Part shown: positions 1-7,632 of the stretch, piece after piece | Position numbering within the stretch: the first letter of the stretch is position 1 | Layout: every line of letters begins with the position of its first letter | IMG/VR virus record: IMGVR_UViG_3300017708_001005 | Location: 1-25,061 of that record | Length of the DNA stretch: 25,061 nucleotides | DNA from: a virus | Reading direction: 5' to 3' (one strand) | The notes under the pieces: generated by a model | What the model saw: the letters and a program-made list of their open reading frames with translations, nothing else | What the model was told of the DNA's origin: nothing | The model's database searches: none | Position numbers and translations under genes: made by a program

Positions 1-195
1 ATCAAGAAATTCCGTAATCTGTGGTAAAGCACTTTCTGCAAATACAGACTCGGAATCAACTTCATGTACTATGACATTTGTTTTAAAGTTTGCAAGAATA
101 TAACACAAACTCGTAATTACATTCCTCAATCGATCATCAGATTCTAATCTGATTGGAACAATGAAGGTTGCATTAGATAGGTCGATCTTTTTCAT
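1..195 (-). CDS. Glycosyltransferase family 2-like protein, N-terminal fragment (gene runs off the left edge)
   Basis: The first 65 codons of a gene are visible, starting at an ATG at 195 and open to position 1. The N-terminus reads MKKIDLSNATFIVPIRLES, then a DDRLRNV segment and a predicted strand (FKTNVIVHEVD). This order of strand, Asp-rich turn, helix and strand is how GT-A-fold family 2 glycosyltransferases begin, with the (F/V)(I/V)P segment forming the nucleotide-binding strand. The catalytic half lies outside the window. The start overlaps the stop of the upstream glycosyltransferase as ATGA, so translation is probably coupled and the gene belongs to the same glycan operon. The family call rests on about 60 residues and is moderate; donor and acceptor cannot be told. 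Confidence 0.6.
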   Translation of the reverse strand, partial: MKKIDLSNATFIVPIRLESDDRLRNVITSLCYILANFKTNVIVHEVDSESVFAESALPQITEFLD

Positions 196-920
196 CTTTT
201 ATTCTTTTCTAAAACGTAATCTAATTCCTCTTTATTTACAACCCATGATCCTTCTGGATGATCGAATCGATAGTTGTAGTCCACATTAGAAGAACTAATT
301 CTATTTGGGTGTTCACGATTAGCAACTAAGTATTGTTCAACTAATCCAGGATCACCATTTTGACACTTCATTCTGTGATAGAAGTCGGTATCCATTAGCA
401 ATTTTAATTTAGAATCAAATCCCACAAAACTCTCCGTTTCAAATGCAACACAAGAAGGTGAACCAAGAAGATTTCTACCCTCTAACATCATATCACACCA
501 TCTAGGAATCATGGGTCTTACAAAATTTCTGCCGTCTGACGTATGTTTGAACCCACTGAATAACCACTTACAATCAGTTTCTTTAAGTGTTCTAACAATG
601 ATATCAAAAGCATTCTCATCAATAAAAAGATCATCTGAAAAGATGAGTTTGGTGTATTGACCAGAACACATCTCAACTGCGGAGTTTGTATTTGCTGGAC
701 CATTACCACGATCTTCTACGTTCTTAAAGTATTGAATCGTAAAGTCTTGAGAATACTCTTCACATACTTCAAGAGTAGAATCGTCCTTAGAATGATCTGA
801 GATACAAACCTCAAAATTCTTAAACGTTTGCTTTGCAATACTTGAAAACAATTCTCTAAGATAATCTGGTCCTACACCACCCATTTCATAAGTAGGAATA
901 GCAACTGATAGGTCAGTCAT
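192..920 (-). CDS. Family 2 (GT-A fold) glycosyltransferase
   Basis: A 242-residue protein with a GT2 layout. The N-terminal strand MTDLSVAIPTYEMGG is followed by a helix with SSIAKQTFKNFEVCISD, the usual family segment (sLl.Qt..n.EviI.D). A central IFSDDLFIDENAF segment near residue 95 carries the Asp-Asp that normally binds metal and the sugar-nucleotide diphosphate. The length suits a single-domain GT2 without membrane helices, so it should act in the cytoplasm on a soluble or membrane-peripheral acceptor. The ATG at 920 overlaps the stop of the fucosyltransferase upstream (ATGA), and its own stop overlaps the next glycosyltransferase. The donor sugar is unknown; with the GDP-L-fucose genes in the same operon, a GDP sugar is possible, but most GT2 enzymes use UDP or dTDP donors. 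The family call is firm and the specificity is open. Confidence 0.85.
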   Translation of the reverse strand: MTDLSVAIPTYEMGGVGPDYLRELFSSIAKQTFKNFEVCISDHSKDDSTLEVCEEYSQDFTIQYFKNVEDRGNGPANTNSAVEMCSGQYTKLIFSDDLFIDENAFDIIVRTLKETDCKWLFSGFKHTSDGRNFVRPMIPRWCDMMLEGRNLLGSPSCVAFETESFVGFDSKLKLLMDTDFYHRMKCQNGDPGLVEQYLVANREHPNRISSSNVDYNYRFDHPEGSWVVNKEELDYVLEKNKR

Positions 921-1702
921 ACTTTCAACCAGTTACTGGGAACAATGTCACGAGTATCATTTTTTGCAGTATATCCTTCACCAAACCACCGAGCAGGAGC
1001 AACTACTCCTCCACGATTTGCCAACCAAGCACCCCACCATGAGAAAGAAGAGTTAGCAATGATGAAGTCATTGCATAGAGACATCAAACATAGATCATAA
1101 CGATTATCATTTCCTTCAGCAACCATGAAACGATCTGAAGAGAAGATACTTTGTTCCTTACACCATACAGGATCATCAGAGAATACAATTACATTGCGGT
1201 CATCATCAAACTTACCCAATGCTTCTTGATAATATTCAGCACTGCATGGTGGATGATCTACTGCCTTAGACACATAATCAGTTCTACGAACATGAAGTGC
1301 AAGAGGATTGTCTACTTGCTCAATAAATTCGGTGCAAGTCTCTACAATCTCATCATGGAAAGTATAGTCTTCTCTAATACTATCAGCAATATTCTCAAAG
1401 TATCTTTCAGTTTGAAAATATCCAAATAGACAAGTTTGATCGGGACAATTATCTACATACTCCTGATCATAATGAAATTGCTTCTCCTGATAATAATCTG
1501 GTTGAAGTTGAAACCCACGATTTTTATTGTGAGGAAGTTTAAAAGTTTCAAATAATTGATGATCCTTCCATTCATCTGCAAAATTAGATTGAGGAATACA
1601 AAAATCATATCCATGTACTGCAGCAATGCCACGGAGTGCTGCATATTGAAACATTTGATTGCCAAGTCTTCCGTGCTGACCTAAATGATTAAAACCGATC
1701 AT
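917..1702 (-). CDS. Alpha-1,2-fucosyltransferase-like protein (GT11 family)
   Basis: A 261-residue protein carrying the diagnostic GT11 blocks in order: GRLGNQMFQYA at residues 11-21, GYFQTERYF at 94-102, HVRRTDY at 137-143 (the HxRRxDY motif that binds the GDP-fucose pyrophosphate) and NSSFSWWGAWL at 217-227. These are the motifs of bacterial FutC/WbsJ-type alpha-1,2-fucosyltransferases, which move L-fucose from GDP-L-fucose to a galactose-type acceptor. The length is slightly short for the family (about 280-300), but all blocks are present. The gene overlaps its neighbours by ATGA on both sides. The same operon encodes the enzymes that make the donor GDP-L-fucose, which strongly supports the call. 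The acceptor is unknown, and GDP-L-galactose could be an alternative donor given the epimerase gene at 3551-4540. Confidence 0.9.
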   Translation of the reverse strand: MIGFNHLGQHGRLGNQMFQYAALRGIAAVHGYDFCIPQSNFADEWKDHQLFETFKLPHNKNRGFQLQPDYYQEKQFHYDQEYVDNCPDQTCLFGYFQTERYFENIADSIREDYTFHDEIVETCTEFIEQVDNPLALHVRRTDYVSKAVDHPPCSAEYYQEALGKFDDDRNVIVFSDDPVWCKEQSIFSSDRFMVAEGNDNRYDLCLMSLCNDFIIANSSFSWWGAWLANRGGVVAPARWFGEGYTAKNDTRDIVPSNWLKV

Positions 1703-2568
1703 AAGAACTTCAAGATAGTGTTAACTCTGTTAATGAATGTATGTTTTTCTTTGACGAAAAGCATTGCTTCTCTAATGTCAATATCTCCACCAGCATCTGC
1801 TTCTAGTAGATTTGAGTATAGTGTGTCTGGTGTACCACCGTATGCAACGTATTCACCAAATGCACGTTTTACAAATGGTGAATTTGTTCCAGTCACTCTG
1901 CCATAACTAATATTCTTGAATATTCTACACGGAATGTACCCACATTGCAAGTGCCAATCACTTCTAAAATCAGGACACAGATAAGATGACCTAACCATCT
2001 GCAGATTTTCTTCAAACGATGCATTCTGTGTGAAGACTTTAAACTCAACTCGTTTCTTTTCCCAAAGGATATCTGCAAATAATTGTGCCCACCAAGGTCC
2101 TTGCTCATATAACATCCCAATATAATTTAAAGACTTGTTATTGTGATCAAACTTAGCAGGATTATTCTCATCAATTTCATGTGGAAGTAAATCAGTTCCC
2201 CAAGTTTGATATAGTGTACGAGTAGACTTGTCCCAATATGCTAGATGATCTACCTTCTCATGAATCTCTAGACTTGGAAGATAGTTCCCCAACTTGAGAA
2301 CATTTTCATATGGAACACCAGCATTAGTTAGATACTTTGTATCAATATGGTGTGTAATATACTTACAGTCTTTCCTCAGAGGCATCCCACCTTTTACAAA
2401 ATTTTCTGTAAAGAAGACAGAATCACTAAAATCATATTGACTTATATCATCTCTAGAGTCAATCCAATAAACTTCATGTCCCAAATAATCAAATGCTTTA
2501 TAGTATGAAGCATGTATATAACTGTGAGTGTGTTCGTGGAGTTTGTGTCCCCAAATATAAATCTTCAT
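1699..2568 (-). CDS. Putative GT-B-fold glycosyltransferase (CgeB/group-1-like)
   Basis: A 289-residue protein. It opens with MKIYIWGHKLHEHTHSYIHA, a strand and loop followed by a helix and YLGHEVYWID, a typical first Rossmann unit of GT-B enzymes. The C-terminal half has the pattern LNYIGMLYEQGPWW, a strand FKVFTQ, then SDWHLQCGYIPCRIFKNISYG near residues 205-225 with TGTNSPFVK. That resembles the donor-binding region of group-1/CgeB-like transferases (pRxFE-x-a-x-G, then a locally conserved small-residue loop). The usual E-x7-E motif is not clear, so the assignment is moderate. The start (ATG at 2568) lies directly after a 43-codon ORF, and the stop overlaps the GT11 gene by ATGA. The donor sugar cannot be predicted from the sequence. 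Confidence 0.6.
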   Translation of the reverse strand: MKIYIWGHKLHEHTHSYIHASYYKAFDYLGHEVYWIDSRDDISQYDFSDSVFFTENFVKGGMPLRKDCKYITHHIDTKYLTNAGVPYENVLKLGNYLPSLEIHEKVDHLAYWDKSTRTLYQTWGTDLLPHEIDENNPAKFDHNNKSLNYIGMLYEQGPWWAQLFADILWEKKRVEFKVFTQNASFEENLQMVRSSYLCPDFRSDWHLQCGYIPCRIFKNISYGRVTGTNSPFVKRAFGEYVAYGGTPDTLYSNLLEADAGGDIDIREAMLFVKEKHTFINRVNTILKFL

Positions 2569-2573
2569 ATCAT

Positions 2574-2705
2574 TTACTCCAAAGGTCTTTCAAAAATATA
2601 ATGTGGGTTTTGAGATTTAAACATTTCTACTTGCTCTTCAGTTTTAAAGAATTTAAAGAGTGTCGTATTTGAATACTCTTTAATCTGATATTTTACTTTA
2701 ATCAT
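2574..2705 (-). CDS. Small ORF of 43 residues, unknown function
   Basis: An ATG at 2705 opens a 43-codon frame ending in TAA at 2574. It fills the only gap between the propeller-like gene (stop at 2712) and the glycosyltransferase (start at 2568). The protein is basic at the start, MIKVKYQIKEYSNTTLFKFF, followed by KTEEQVEMFKSQNP and a short tail, a strand-helix-like pattern seen in many small phage proteins. No strong Shine-Dalgarno sequence precedes it, so it may be read by coupling to the upstream stop six bases away. No family is recognised. Its exact fit to the intergenic space and unbroken frame favour a real gene, but it could be chance. Confidence 0.5.
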   Translation of the reverse strand: MIKVKYQIKEYSNTTLFKFFKTEEQVEMFKSQNPHYIFERPLE

Positions 2706-2711
2706 TACAAT

Positions 2712-3560
2712 TCATATCATTGCTAATTGTGGGTTTGATGCCTTGCGTCCAATGTCAAGGATTGATAAAATTTGACCCTCGTCTTCTAAAACGAGTTCAC
2801 TAACTTGATTCCAATCTTCATCATACTTGCGAATTATACCATCACCAAATGCACGATCACTTCTCTTTGATGTAGGTGAAACACCAACCCAAAAGTGATT
2901 GTCTACATGAGCAAAACCACGTACCCATCCACCAAGATCTTTTACAAAACCACCAGTAGATCTTACATATCCTTCCTTAGAACTCAGAGTGTAGATGTCA
3001 CCTTTGTGTAACCACAAGTCATGACATTGAATACCCATATTATTATGGATCTGTCTTGGTGGTTGACCAATACCATCAAACTCAAGAATGTAACTACCAT
3101 TATCCCAGTTGTGTGCAAGGATATATAAACGATTGTCAGTTCCGTAGACAGTGTTTAGGTGATGACTATCTCTGTAATTACAGTTCCTTCGTGGTGGAAT
3201 TGGCTGCCAACGATCCCACTTCTCACCATCATAGATTGCAATGTAATCACCATAACTTGATGTGCAAAGAAGTTTACCAGACCAGAATCCAATACCATGA
3301 AGGTCTTGTAGTTTAAAATCTTCTGGTTCAAGAATTGCTTCAGACCTTAGTTTATTATCTAAGACCATAATATCACCAGATTCTTGTTCTGGTGGAATAA
3401 AAGTATTAGTATGAGTTGGATCACTATTGCGGCAAGCAACATAATACTTACCGAAACTTTTTGATAGACCATAGTAAAGACCTTTACCACGATCTACAGG
3501 AGTAATTACGTTATCTTCACGGACATATAATAACGACCTTGTAGTTGCTACTAGGAACAT
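2712..3560 (-). CDS. Beta-propeller-like protein resembling TIGR03032/DUF4915
   Basis: A 282-residue protein built of repeated short strands with Trp/Tyr/Gly turns. Blade-like units include DLHGIGFWSGKLLCTSS, CHDLWLHKGDIYTLSS and GWVRGFAHVDNHFWVGVSPT. Alternation of (D/C)HDLxxxxGxIYTxSS with GxVRGxAxxxxxxxVGxS is characteristic of the TIGR03032 family of unknown function found in bacterial glycan and secondary-metabolite clusters; I recognise the pattern rather than a search result. There is no signal peptide or membrane helix. The start (ATG at 3560) lies inside the end of the epimerase gene (10 bp overlap), so it is co-translated with the sugar-nucleotide genes. A lectin-like, scaffolding or glycan-binding role is possible, as is a minor virion protein. 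Function is not established. Confidence 0.55.
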   Translation of the reverse strand: MFLVATTRSLLYVREDNVITPVDRGKGLYYGLSKSFGKYYVACRNSDPTHTNTFIPPEQESGDIMVLDNKLRSEAILEPEDFKLQDLHGIGFWSGKLLCTSSYGDYIAIYDGEKWDRWQPIPPRRNCNYRDSHHLNTVYGTDNRLYILAHNWDNGSYILEFDGIGQPPRQIHNNMGIQCHDLWLHKGDIYTLSSKEGYVRSTGGFVKDLGGWVRGFAHVDNHFWVGVSPTSKRSDRAFGDGIIRKYDEDWNQVSELVLEDEGQILSILDIGRKASNPQLAMI

Positions 3561-4540
3561 CGAGCACTCTCCTCAACTTGCTGCTTAATCCAATTGTATG
3601 TAATCTCAATACCTTCTCTTAAGGACATTGTATAGTCCCATTCTAACATCTTACGAATCAAATCGTTGTTTGAGTTACGTGCCTTAACACCAATACAGTT
3701 AGCATCAATCTTATGAACTCTACGAACTGGTTTTCCTGCAACATTAGAAACAATATCTACAAGTTGATTAATAGTAACCATCTCTTCAGAACCAATATTA
3801 ACTGGTCCACTCCAATCAGATTGCATCAAACGATATGTTGCTTCAATACATTCATCAATGAATAGAAATGATCTTGTCTGTTCTCCATTACCCCAAACCT
3901 GAACATGTCCACCAACTTCAGGAACCTCTGCAACCTTTCGGCACATAGCAGCAGGTACTTTCTCCTTACCACCAGTCCAAGTGCCCTCAGGACCGAACAC
4001 ATTGTGATAACGGGCAACCTTTACATCTAGATCATACTGCCTTGCGAATGCAAAGAAGAGTCTCTCACTGAATAGTTTCTCCCATCCATACTCAGAATCT
4101 GGTTGTGCAGGATATACACTTGCCTCAGATGTATCGATATGCTTCACATCCTCCTGGTTGAGTTCTGAATAAACACAGGCAGAAGATGAATAGAAAATCT
4201 TTGTAGTATCAATCGAAGTAATTGATGCTGCTCTTAAAACATTCAGATTAATCTGAACAGAGTTATGCATAATATTTGCATCATTCTCACCTGTAAAGAG
4301 ATAACCTGCACCACCCATGTCAGCAGCAAACTGATAGATCTCATCAAAAGATCGATTACAAACATTTAATGCTAATGCATCATCAGTCAAATCACCAATG
4401 ATAAACTCATCTGCTTCTGTTTCTGAAAACTCTGGATACTTTAGATCAACTCCACGAACCCAATATCCTTCTTTTTTAAGACGACGAACCATATGACTTC
4501 CGATGAATCCACCTGCCCCACATACTAATGCTGTTTTCAT
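3551..4540 (-). CDS. GDP-mannose 3,5-epimerase-like extended SDR
   Basis: A 329-residue NAD-dependent epimerase. Visible are the Rossmann motif GAGGFIGSH (8-16), the AADMGG segment (72-77), SSSACVYSE (118-126), YGWEK (151-155), the HNVFGPEGTW segment and GGKEKVPAAMCRK (190-202). From knowledge of the plant GDP-mannose 3,5-epimerase, the YxxxK pair plus a Cys in SSAC and a Lys in GG(R/K)EK are the catalytic residues. Here they are Cys122, Tyr151, Lys155 and Lys194, with the same spacing as in plants (29 and 43 residues). The enzyme would convert GDP-D-mannose to GDP-L-galactose and/or GDP-L-gulose. The gene overlaps GDP-fucose synthase by ATGA, so both branches from GDP-mannose are co-translated. 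A different NDP-hexose epimerase is the alternative, less likely given these residues. Confidence 0.85.
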   Translation of the reverse strand: MKTALVCGAGGFIGSHMVRRLKKEGYWVRGVDLKYPEFSETEADEFIIGDLTDDALALNVCNRSFDEIYQFAADMGGAGYLFTGENDANIMHNSVQINLNVLRAASITSIDTTKIFYSSSACVYSELNQEDVKHIDTSEASVYPAQPDSEYGWEKLFSERLFFAFARQYDLDVKVARYHNVFGPEGTWTGGKEKVPAAMCRKVAEVPEVGGHVQVWGNGEQTRSFLFIDECIEATYRLMQSDWSGPVNIGSEEMVTINQLVDIVSNVAGKPVRRVHKIDANCIGVKARNSNNDLIRKMLEWDYTMSLREGIEITYNWIKQQVEESARCS

Positions 4541-5547
4541 CCTTCACTACACCCTTTACAACAATTATTTTTAAGAATCTCATTCACTTCACCTTCAATA
4601 TCATCCATACCTCTAGCTGTACCTTGATATTCAAGGAACCACTTATAGGTAGACTCAATACCTTCACGCAAATTAATTTTTGGTTCCCATCCAGTAGATT
4701 TCATACGAGAAACATCCATTACCTTACGCATTGTTCCGTTAGGTTTTTCAGTATCCCACATAATATGACCAGTATATCCTACCACATCGGCAATAGTCTC
4801 TGCAAGTTCCTTGATTGAAACTTCAATTCCAGATCCAACATTGATAATTTGCTGTGGATCATCATAATTATTCAACAGATATAAACACGCATCAGCAAGA
4901 TCATCTACATGTAGAAACTCACGTAAAGGTGAACCATCACCCCAGCAAGTTACTGTTGGTAAATTCTCCTCCATTGCTTCTTGGAATCTACGAATCAATC
5001 CAGGAAGAACATGAGACTTTTCTGGGTGAAAGTTATCACCAGGTCCATATAGATTGCAAGGCATTGCACTTATAAAATTGCATCCATACTGTTCATGATA
5101 TGACTGACACATCTTAATACCAGCAATCTTTGCAATTGCATAAGCATCATTCGTTGGTTCCAAAGGACCAGTCAATAGAGATTCCTCTTTGATTGGAATC
5201 GGTGCATGTTTTGGATAAATGCATGACGATCCAAGGAAAAGAAGTTTTTTAACATTCCAATCCCATGAGAGATCAATCAGATTTGATTGAATCATTAGAT
5301 TATCCCAGATGATATCTGCTTTATAATCTCTATTACCAAGAATGCCACCAACTTTTGCAGCAGCACAGATAACATAATCTGGGGATGAGTTTGAAATAAA
5401 TGACTTTACTTGATCATAATACCTAAGATCAACAGATCTATCAGCAAGAATAATATTTTTATATCCGTCTCTTATTAACTTTCTAAGAATTGCTGACCCA
5501 ACTAAACCGTTATGACCAGCAAGAAAAATTCTTGAATCATTGTCCAT
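4537..5547 (-). CDS. fcl: GDP-L-fucose synthase (GDP-4-keto-6-deoxymannose 3,5-epimerase/4-reductase)
   Basis: A 336-residue SDR enzyme that converts GDP-4-keto-6-deoxy-D-mannose to GDP-L-fucose with NADPH. The N-terminus has the GHNGLVGSA nucleotide-binding loop (11-19). The catalytic segment [15 protein letters not shown] gives Ser107 and Cys109, then YAIAK gives Tyr136 and Lys140, and NFHPEKSHV gives His179. These are the same residue numbers as in E. coli GMER, which supports the ATG at 5547. An in-frame TTG at 5565 would add six residues but is not needed, and a TTGAGGA sequence lies ahead of the ATG. The start overlaps the end of gmd by 11 bp, the usual gmd-fcl order. Length fits the family (about 320). 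The call is firm. Confidence 0.95.
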   Translation of the reverse strand: MDNDSRIFLAGHNGLVGSAILRKLIRDGYKNIILADRSVDLRYYDQVKSFISNSSPDYVICAAAKVGGILGNRDYKADIIWDNLMIQSNLIDLSWDWNVKKLLFLGSSCIYPKHAPIPIKEESLLTGPLEPTNDAYAIAKIAGIKMCQSYHEQYGCNFISAMPCNLYGPGDNFHPEKSHVLPGLIRRFQEAMEENLPTVTCWGDGSPLREFLHVDDLADACLYLLNNYDDPQQIINVGSGIEVSIKELAETIADVVGYTGHIMWDTEKPNGTMRKVMDVSRMKSTGWEPKINLREGIESTYKWFLEYQGTARGMDDIEGEVNEILKNNCCKGCSEG

Positions 5548-6565
5548 AGATACACATATCCTCAATTAGTTCATCGAAAGAAATTTCAGGTTCCCATCCT
5601 AGTTTCTCTTTTGCTTTGGTAGGATCACCAAGAAGAGTTTCAACTTCAGCAGGACGGTAATATTTAGGATGGACTGCAATAATTGTTTTTCTAGTATGCT
5701 TATCCATACCGATCTCATCATCACCTTCACCAACCCATTCAATTGTAATTCCAAAGTAAGGAGCAACTCTTTCTACAAATTCACGAACTGAATACTGCTT
5801 TCCAGTGGCAATCACAAAATCATCAGGTTCATCCTGTTGCAGCATTAACCACATAGCACGAACATAATCCTTTGCATGTCCCCAATCTCGTTTTGCATCT
5901 AGGTTTCCCAGATAGAGAACCTTTTGCTCTCCAACAGAAATACGAGAAAGACCACGAGTGATCTTGCGAGTTACAAAGGTCTCACCACGACGAGGTGATT
6001 CATGATTGAATAAGATGCCAGTACAAGCATACATTCCATAGGACTCACGATAGTTCTTTGTGATCCAATAGGAGTAAACCTTTGCACACCCATATGGAGA
6101 ACGTGGATAAAAAGGTGTGGTCTCAGTCTGAGGAGATTCCTGAACAAGACCATACATCTCAGACGTTGATGCTTGATAGATACGACACTTCTTCTCCATA
6201 CCTAAAATGCGGACTGCCTCAAGAATACGAAGTGTTCCTAGACCATCAACATTACCAGTGTACTCAGGCATCTCAAAAGATACCTTAACATGACTCTGTG
6301 CTGCAAGATTGTAAATCTCGTCAGGTTGAGATTTCTGAAGTATATGAACAATATTTGCGGAATCAGATAGATCCCCATAATGCAATTTAACTCGTTCATG
6401 GTCAAAGATGTGATCAATACGAGCAGTGTTGATTAGAGATGCTCTCCGAACAATTCCATGCACCATATATCCTTTTTCAAGTAGCAACTCGGCAAGATAA
6501 GAACCATCCTGTCCAGTGATACCAGTAATTAATGCTGTCTTCATTTTCTTATTTGCATTACTCAT
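5537..6565 (-). CDS. gmd: GDP-mannose 4,6-dehydratase
   Basis: A 342-residue extended SDR making GDP-4-keto-6-deoxy-D-mannose, the first committed step to GDP-L-fucose. Visible are [12 protein letters not shown] (NADP-binding glycine loop, 15-26), GIVRRAS (37-43), the NLAAQSHV segment (87-94), STSEMYG (133-139) and YGCAK (158-162). Thr134, Glu136, Tyr158 and Lys162 match the catalytic set of GMD. The [17 protein letters not shown] segment typical of GMD follows. Length matches the family (340-370). The start is the ATG at 6565, preceded by TAGGATATAATC, a fair ribosome-binding site. An in-frame ATG seven codons downstream begins KTALITG directly and is an alternative. The gene overlaps its upstream neighbour by 8 bp and fcl downstream by 11 bp. 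Confidence 0.96.
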   Translation of the reverse strand: MSNANKKMKTALITGITGQDGSYLAELLLEKGYMVHGIVRRASLINTARIDHIFDHERVKLHYGDLSDSANIVHILQKSQPDEIYNLAAQSHVKVSFEMPEYTGNVDGLGTLRILEAVRILGMEKKCRIYQASTSEMYGLVQESPQTETTPFYPRSPYGCAKVYSYWITKNYRESYGMYACTGILFNHESPRRGETFVTRKITRGLSRISVGEQKVLYLGNLDAKRDWGHAKDYVRAMWLMLQQDEPDDFVIATGKQYSVREFVERVAPYFGITIEWVGEGDDEIGMDKHTRKTIIAVHPKYYRPAEVETLLGDPTKAKEKLGWEPEISFDELIEDMCIYGQ

Positions 6566-7172
6566 GATTATATCCTACATTAAATGTAAATGTCAATCTC
6601 ATATCAGTCCTAGTTTGATCTGGAATTACTTCATGAACCAACCAAGGTGGAAATAAAATTACATCACCATCTCGAACTTCTTGATCGCACATATCAGAAT
6701 ACATATCTGAAATTGGTGAATCGGGATGAATGTCTGATGGCATACAAAGTTTCATATATCTATGTGCATTATGAAACCTTGTTGGTGATGCTCCCTTATT
6801 ATAATAAATTCCAGACCAATATGAATTAGTATCTCCAGCATTTACTAAATGATCATGAGGTTCTTGACCCTGATTGTCATGATACACATTATACCAGATT
6901 TGTGTACAGTAAGCACCCTTATAAGATATTCCGAGACGTTTCAATACTACTTGAATATCCATAAGTAAATCACGTTCAATACAATTCCTAGTCTCAGGAA
7001 AGATGTATGGATCATCATCTTCAATATCTGGAAAAGAACTATTAAGCGAAACTTCCCAACCATCGGGAATACGTTCTTTCCTTTCGATGATTGGGAAATT
7101 ATAATTATTGTGCTTGCTAAACTTAAATTTAATAACAGGGACAGAAAATAAAGGTATCAATTCAATTGACAT
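6558..7172 (-). CDS. 2OG-Fe(II) oxygenase-like protein (TIGR02466 type)
   Basis: A 204-residue protein with the jelly-roll oxygenase pattern. [18 protein letters not shown] gives candidate metal ligands His106 and His108, then [11 protein letters not shown], a [15 protein letters not shown] segment with distal His180, and RLTFTFNVG with Arg192, which would bind the 2-oxoglutarate carboxylate. The W-N near the first His, the SGxYY strand and the FPxxxxH...R...FN tail fit the TIGR02466 group common in marine phages. The first ligand set is HxH rather than HxD. The substrate is unknown, and it lies between the sugar-nucleotide genes and a coiled-coil protein. Family is likely; role (protein or sugar hydroxylation) is open. 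Confidence 0.75.
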   Translation of the reverse strand: MSIELIPLFSVPVIKFKFSKHNNYNFPIIERKERIPDGWEVSLNSSFPDIEDDDPYIFPETRNCIERDLLMDIQVVLKRLGISYKGAYCTQIWYNVYHDNQGQEPHDHLVNAGDTNSYWSGIYYNKGASPTRFHNAHRYMKLCMPSDIHPDSPISDMYSDMCDQEVRDGDVILFPPWLVHEVIPDQTRTDMRLTFTFNVGYNHE

Positions 7173-7178
7173 ATGTCA

Positions 7179-7496
7179 TTAGGAAAGTTGTGCAATCAGT
7201 GCCTCAAGTCTTGCTTCTAGTGAGTCGATTCTTCCTCCTGCAGGAGTCGTCTTTCTAGGTGCTGCTACTGGAAGTGCTGCTGCATCTAGTTTAGCACCTT
7301 TACTACCACCAGTGCAAGGTGTGTGTGCTTTTGCTTCCAAAGCAGATAGTCTTTCCTCAACCTTTGCCGCAGTAGCACCAGTTGGTTTTTTGTGTGCTTC
7401 TGATTCTAGTGCTGTAAGTCTTGCTTCAACTTCTACATCATACTTTGACATAGATGCACCACTTGCAGATTTTGCTGCTTGTCCTTTGTATGCCAT
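7179..7496 (-). CDS. Small repetitive coiled-coil protein, unknown function
   Basis: A 105-residue protein starting at an ATG at 7496. It has three copies of a short helical unit: VEARLTALESEAH (about 22-34), VEERLSALEAKAH (about 46-58) and IDSLEARLEALIAQL near the C-terminus. These have heptad-like Leu/Ala spacing and are separated by Gly/Ser/Thr/Pro/Ala-rich linkers. No enzyme motif, signal peptide or membrane helix is visible. A late-promoter-like CTAAATA box lies 27 bases upstream, just past a terminator, so this is probably the first gene of a transcription unit running into the oxygenase and gmd genes. It could be a minor virion or fibre-associated protein, but this is inference. Confidence 0.7.
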   Translation of the reverse strand: MAYKGQAAKSASGASMSKYDVEVEARLTALESEAHKKPTGATAAKVEERLSALEAKAHTPCTGGSKGAKLDAAALPVAAPRKTTPAGGRIDSLEARLEALIAQLS

Positions 7497-7522
7497 GTTA
7501 ATTTGATTTAAACGTCATGTAA

Positions 7523-7529
7523 TATTTAG
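7523..7529 (-). promoter_or_regulatory. Late-promoter-like box CTAAATA
   Basis: On the minus strand the sequence reads TTCTAAATATTACATG, a one-base variant of the T4 late box TATAAATA. It starts only a few bases after the T-tract of the terminator at 7532-7557 and lies 27 bases ahead of the ATG at 7496. A gene that follows a terminator needs its own promoter, which supports the call. Late promoters of this kind have no -35 element and depend on the phage sigma-like factor gp55; that step is family knowledge. Confidence 0.55.
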
Positions 7530-7531
7530 AA

Positions 7532-7557
7532 TAAAAAAAGAGGGAAGAATTCCCTCT
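7532..7557 (-). terminator. Intrinsic terminator after the cupin gene
   Basis: On the minus strand AGAGGGA (plus one further A-T pair), a short loop and TCCCTCT form a perfect 7-8 bp stem, directly followed by seven T residues. It lies 76 bases past the stop of the phosphomannose-isomerase-like gene at 7633 and ends the transcript that carries the carbamoyltransferase and cupin genes. The intervening 7558-7632 holds a weak second inverted repeat (CTTGTTT/AAACAAG, 7577-7597) and no gene. Confidence 0.85.
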
Positions 7558-7632
7558 GGGTCTTGCAGGCTCGCCACTTGTTTTTTAAGGAAACAAGAAA
7601 CCTAATAGGGTCAATTGACTCCACCAGTTCTG

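Noticed and set aside
5547-5565. TTG start of GDP-fucose synthase, adding six residues.
   Set aside because: The ATG at 5547 gives E. coli-like residue numbers for all catalytic residues, so the extension is not needed.
7577-7620. CTTGTTT/AAACAAG inverted repeat and a GTCAATTGAC palindrome as possible operator or attachment site.
   Set aside because: They are short, occur in A+T-rich spacer, have no second copy in the window, and no integrase or repressor gene is present.
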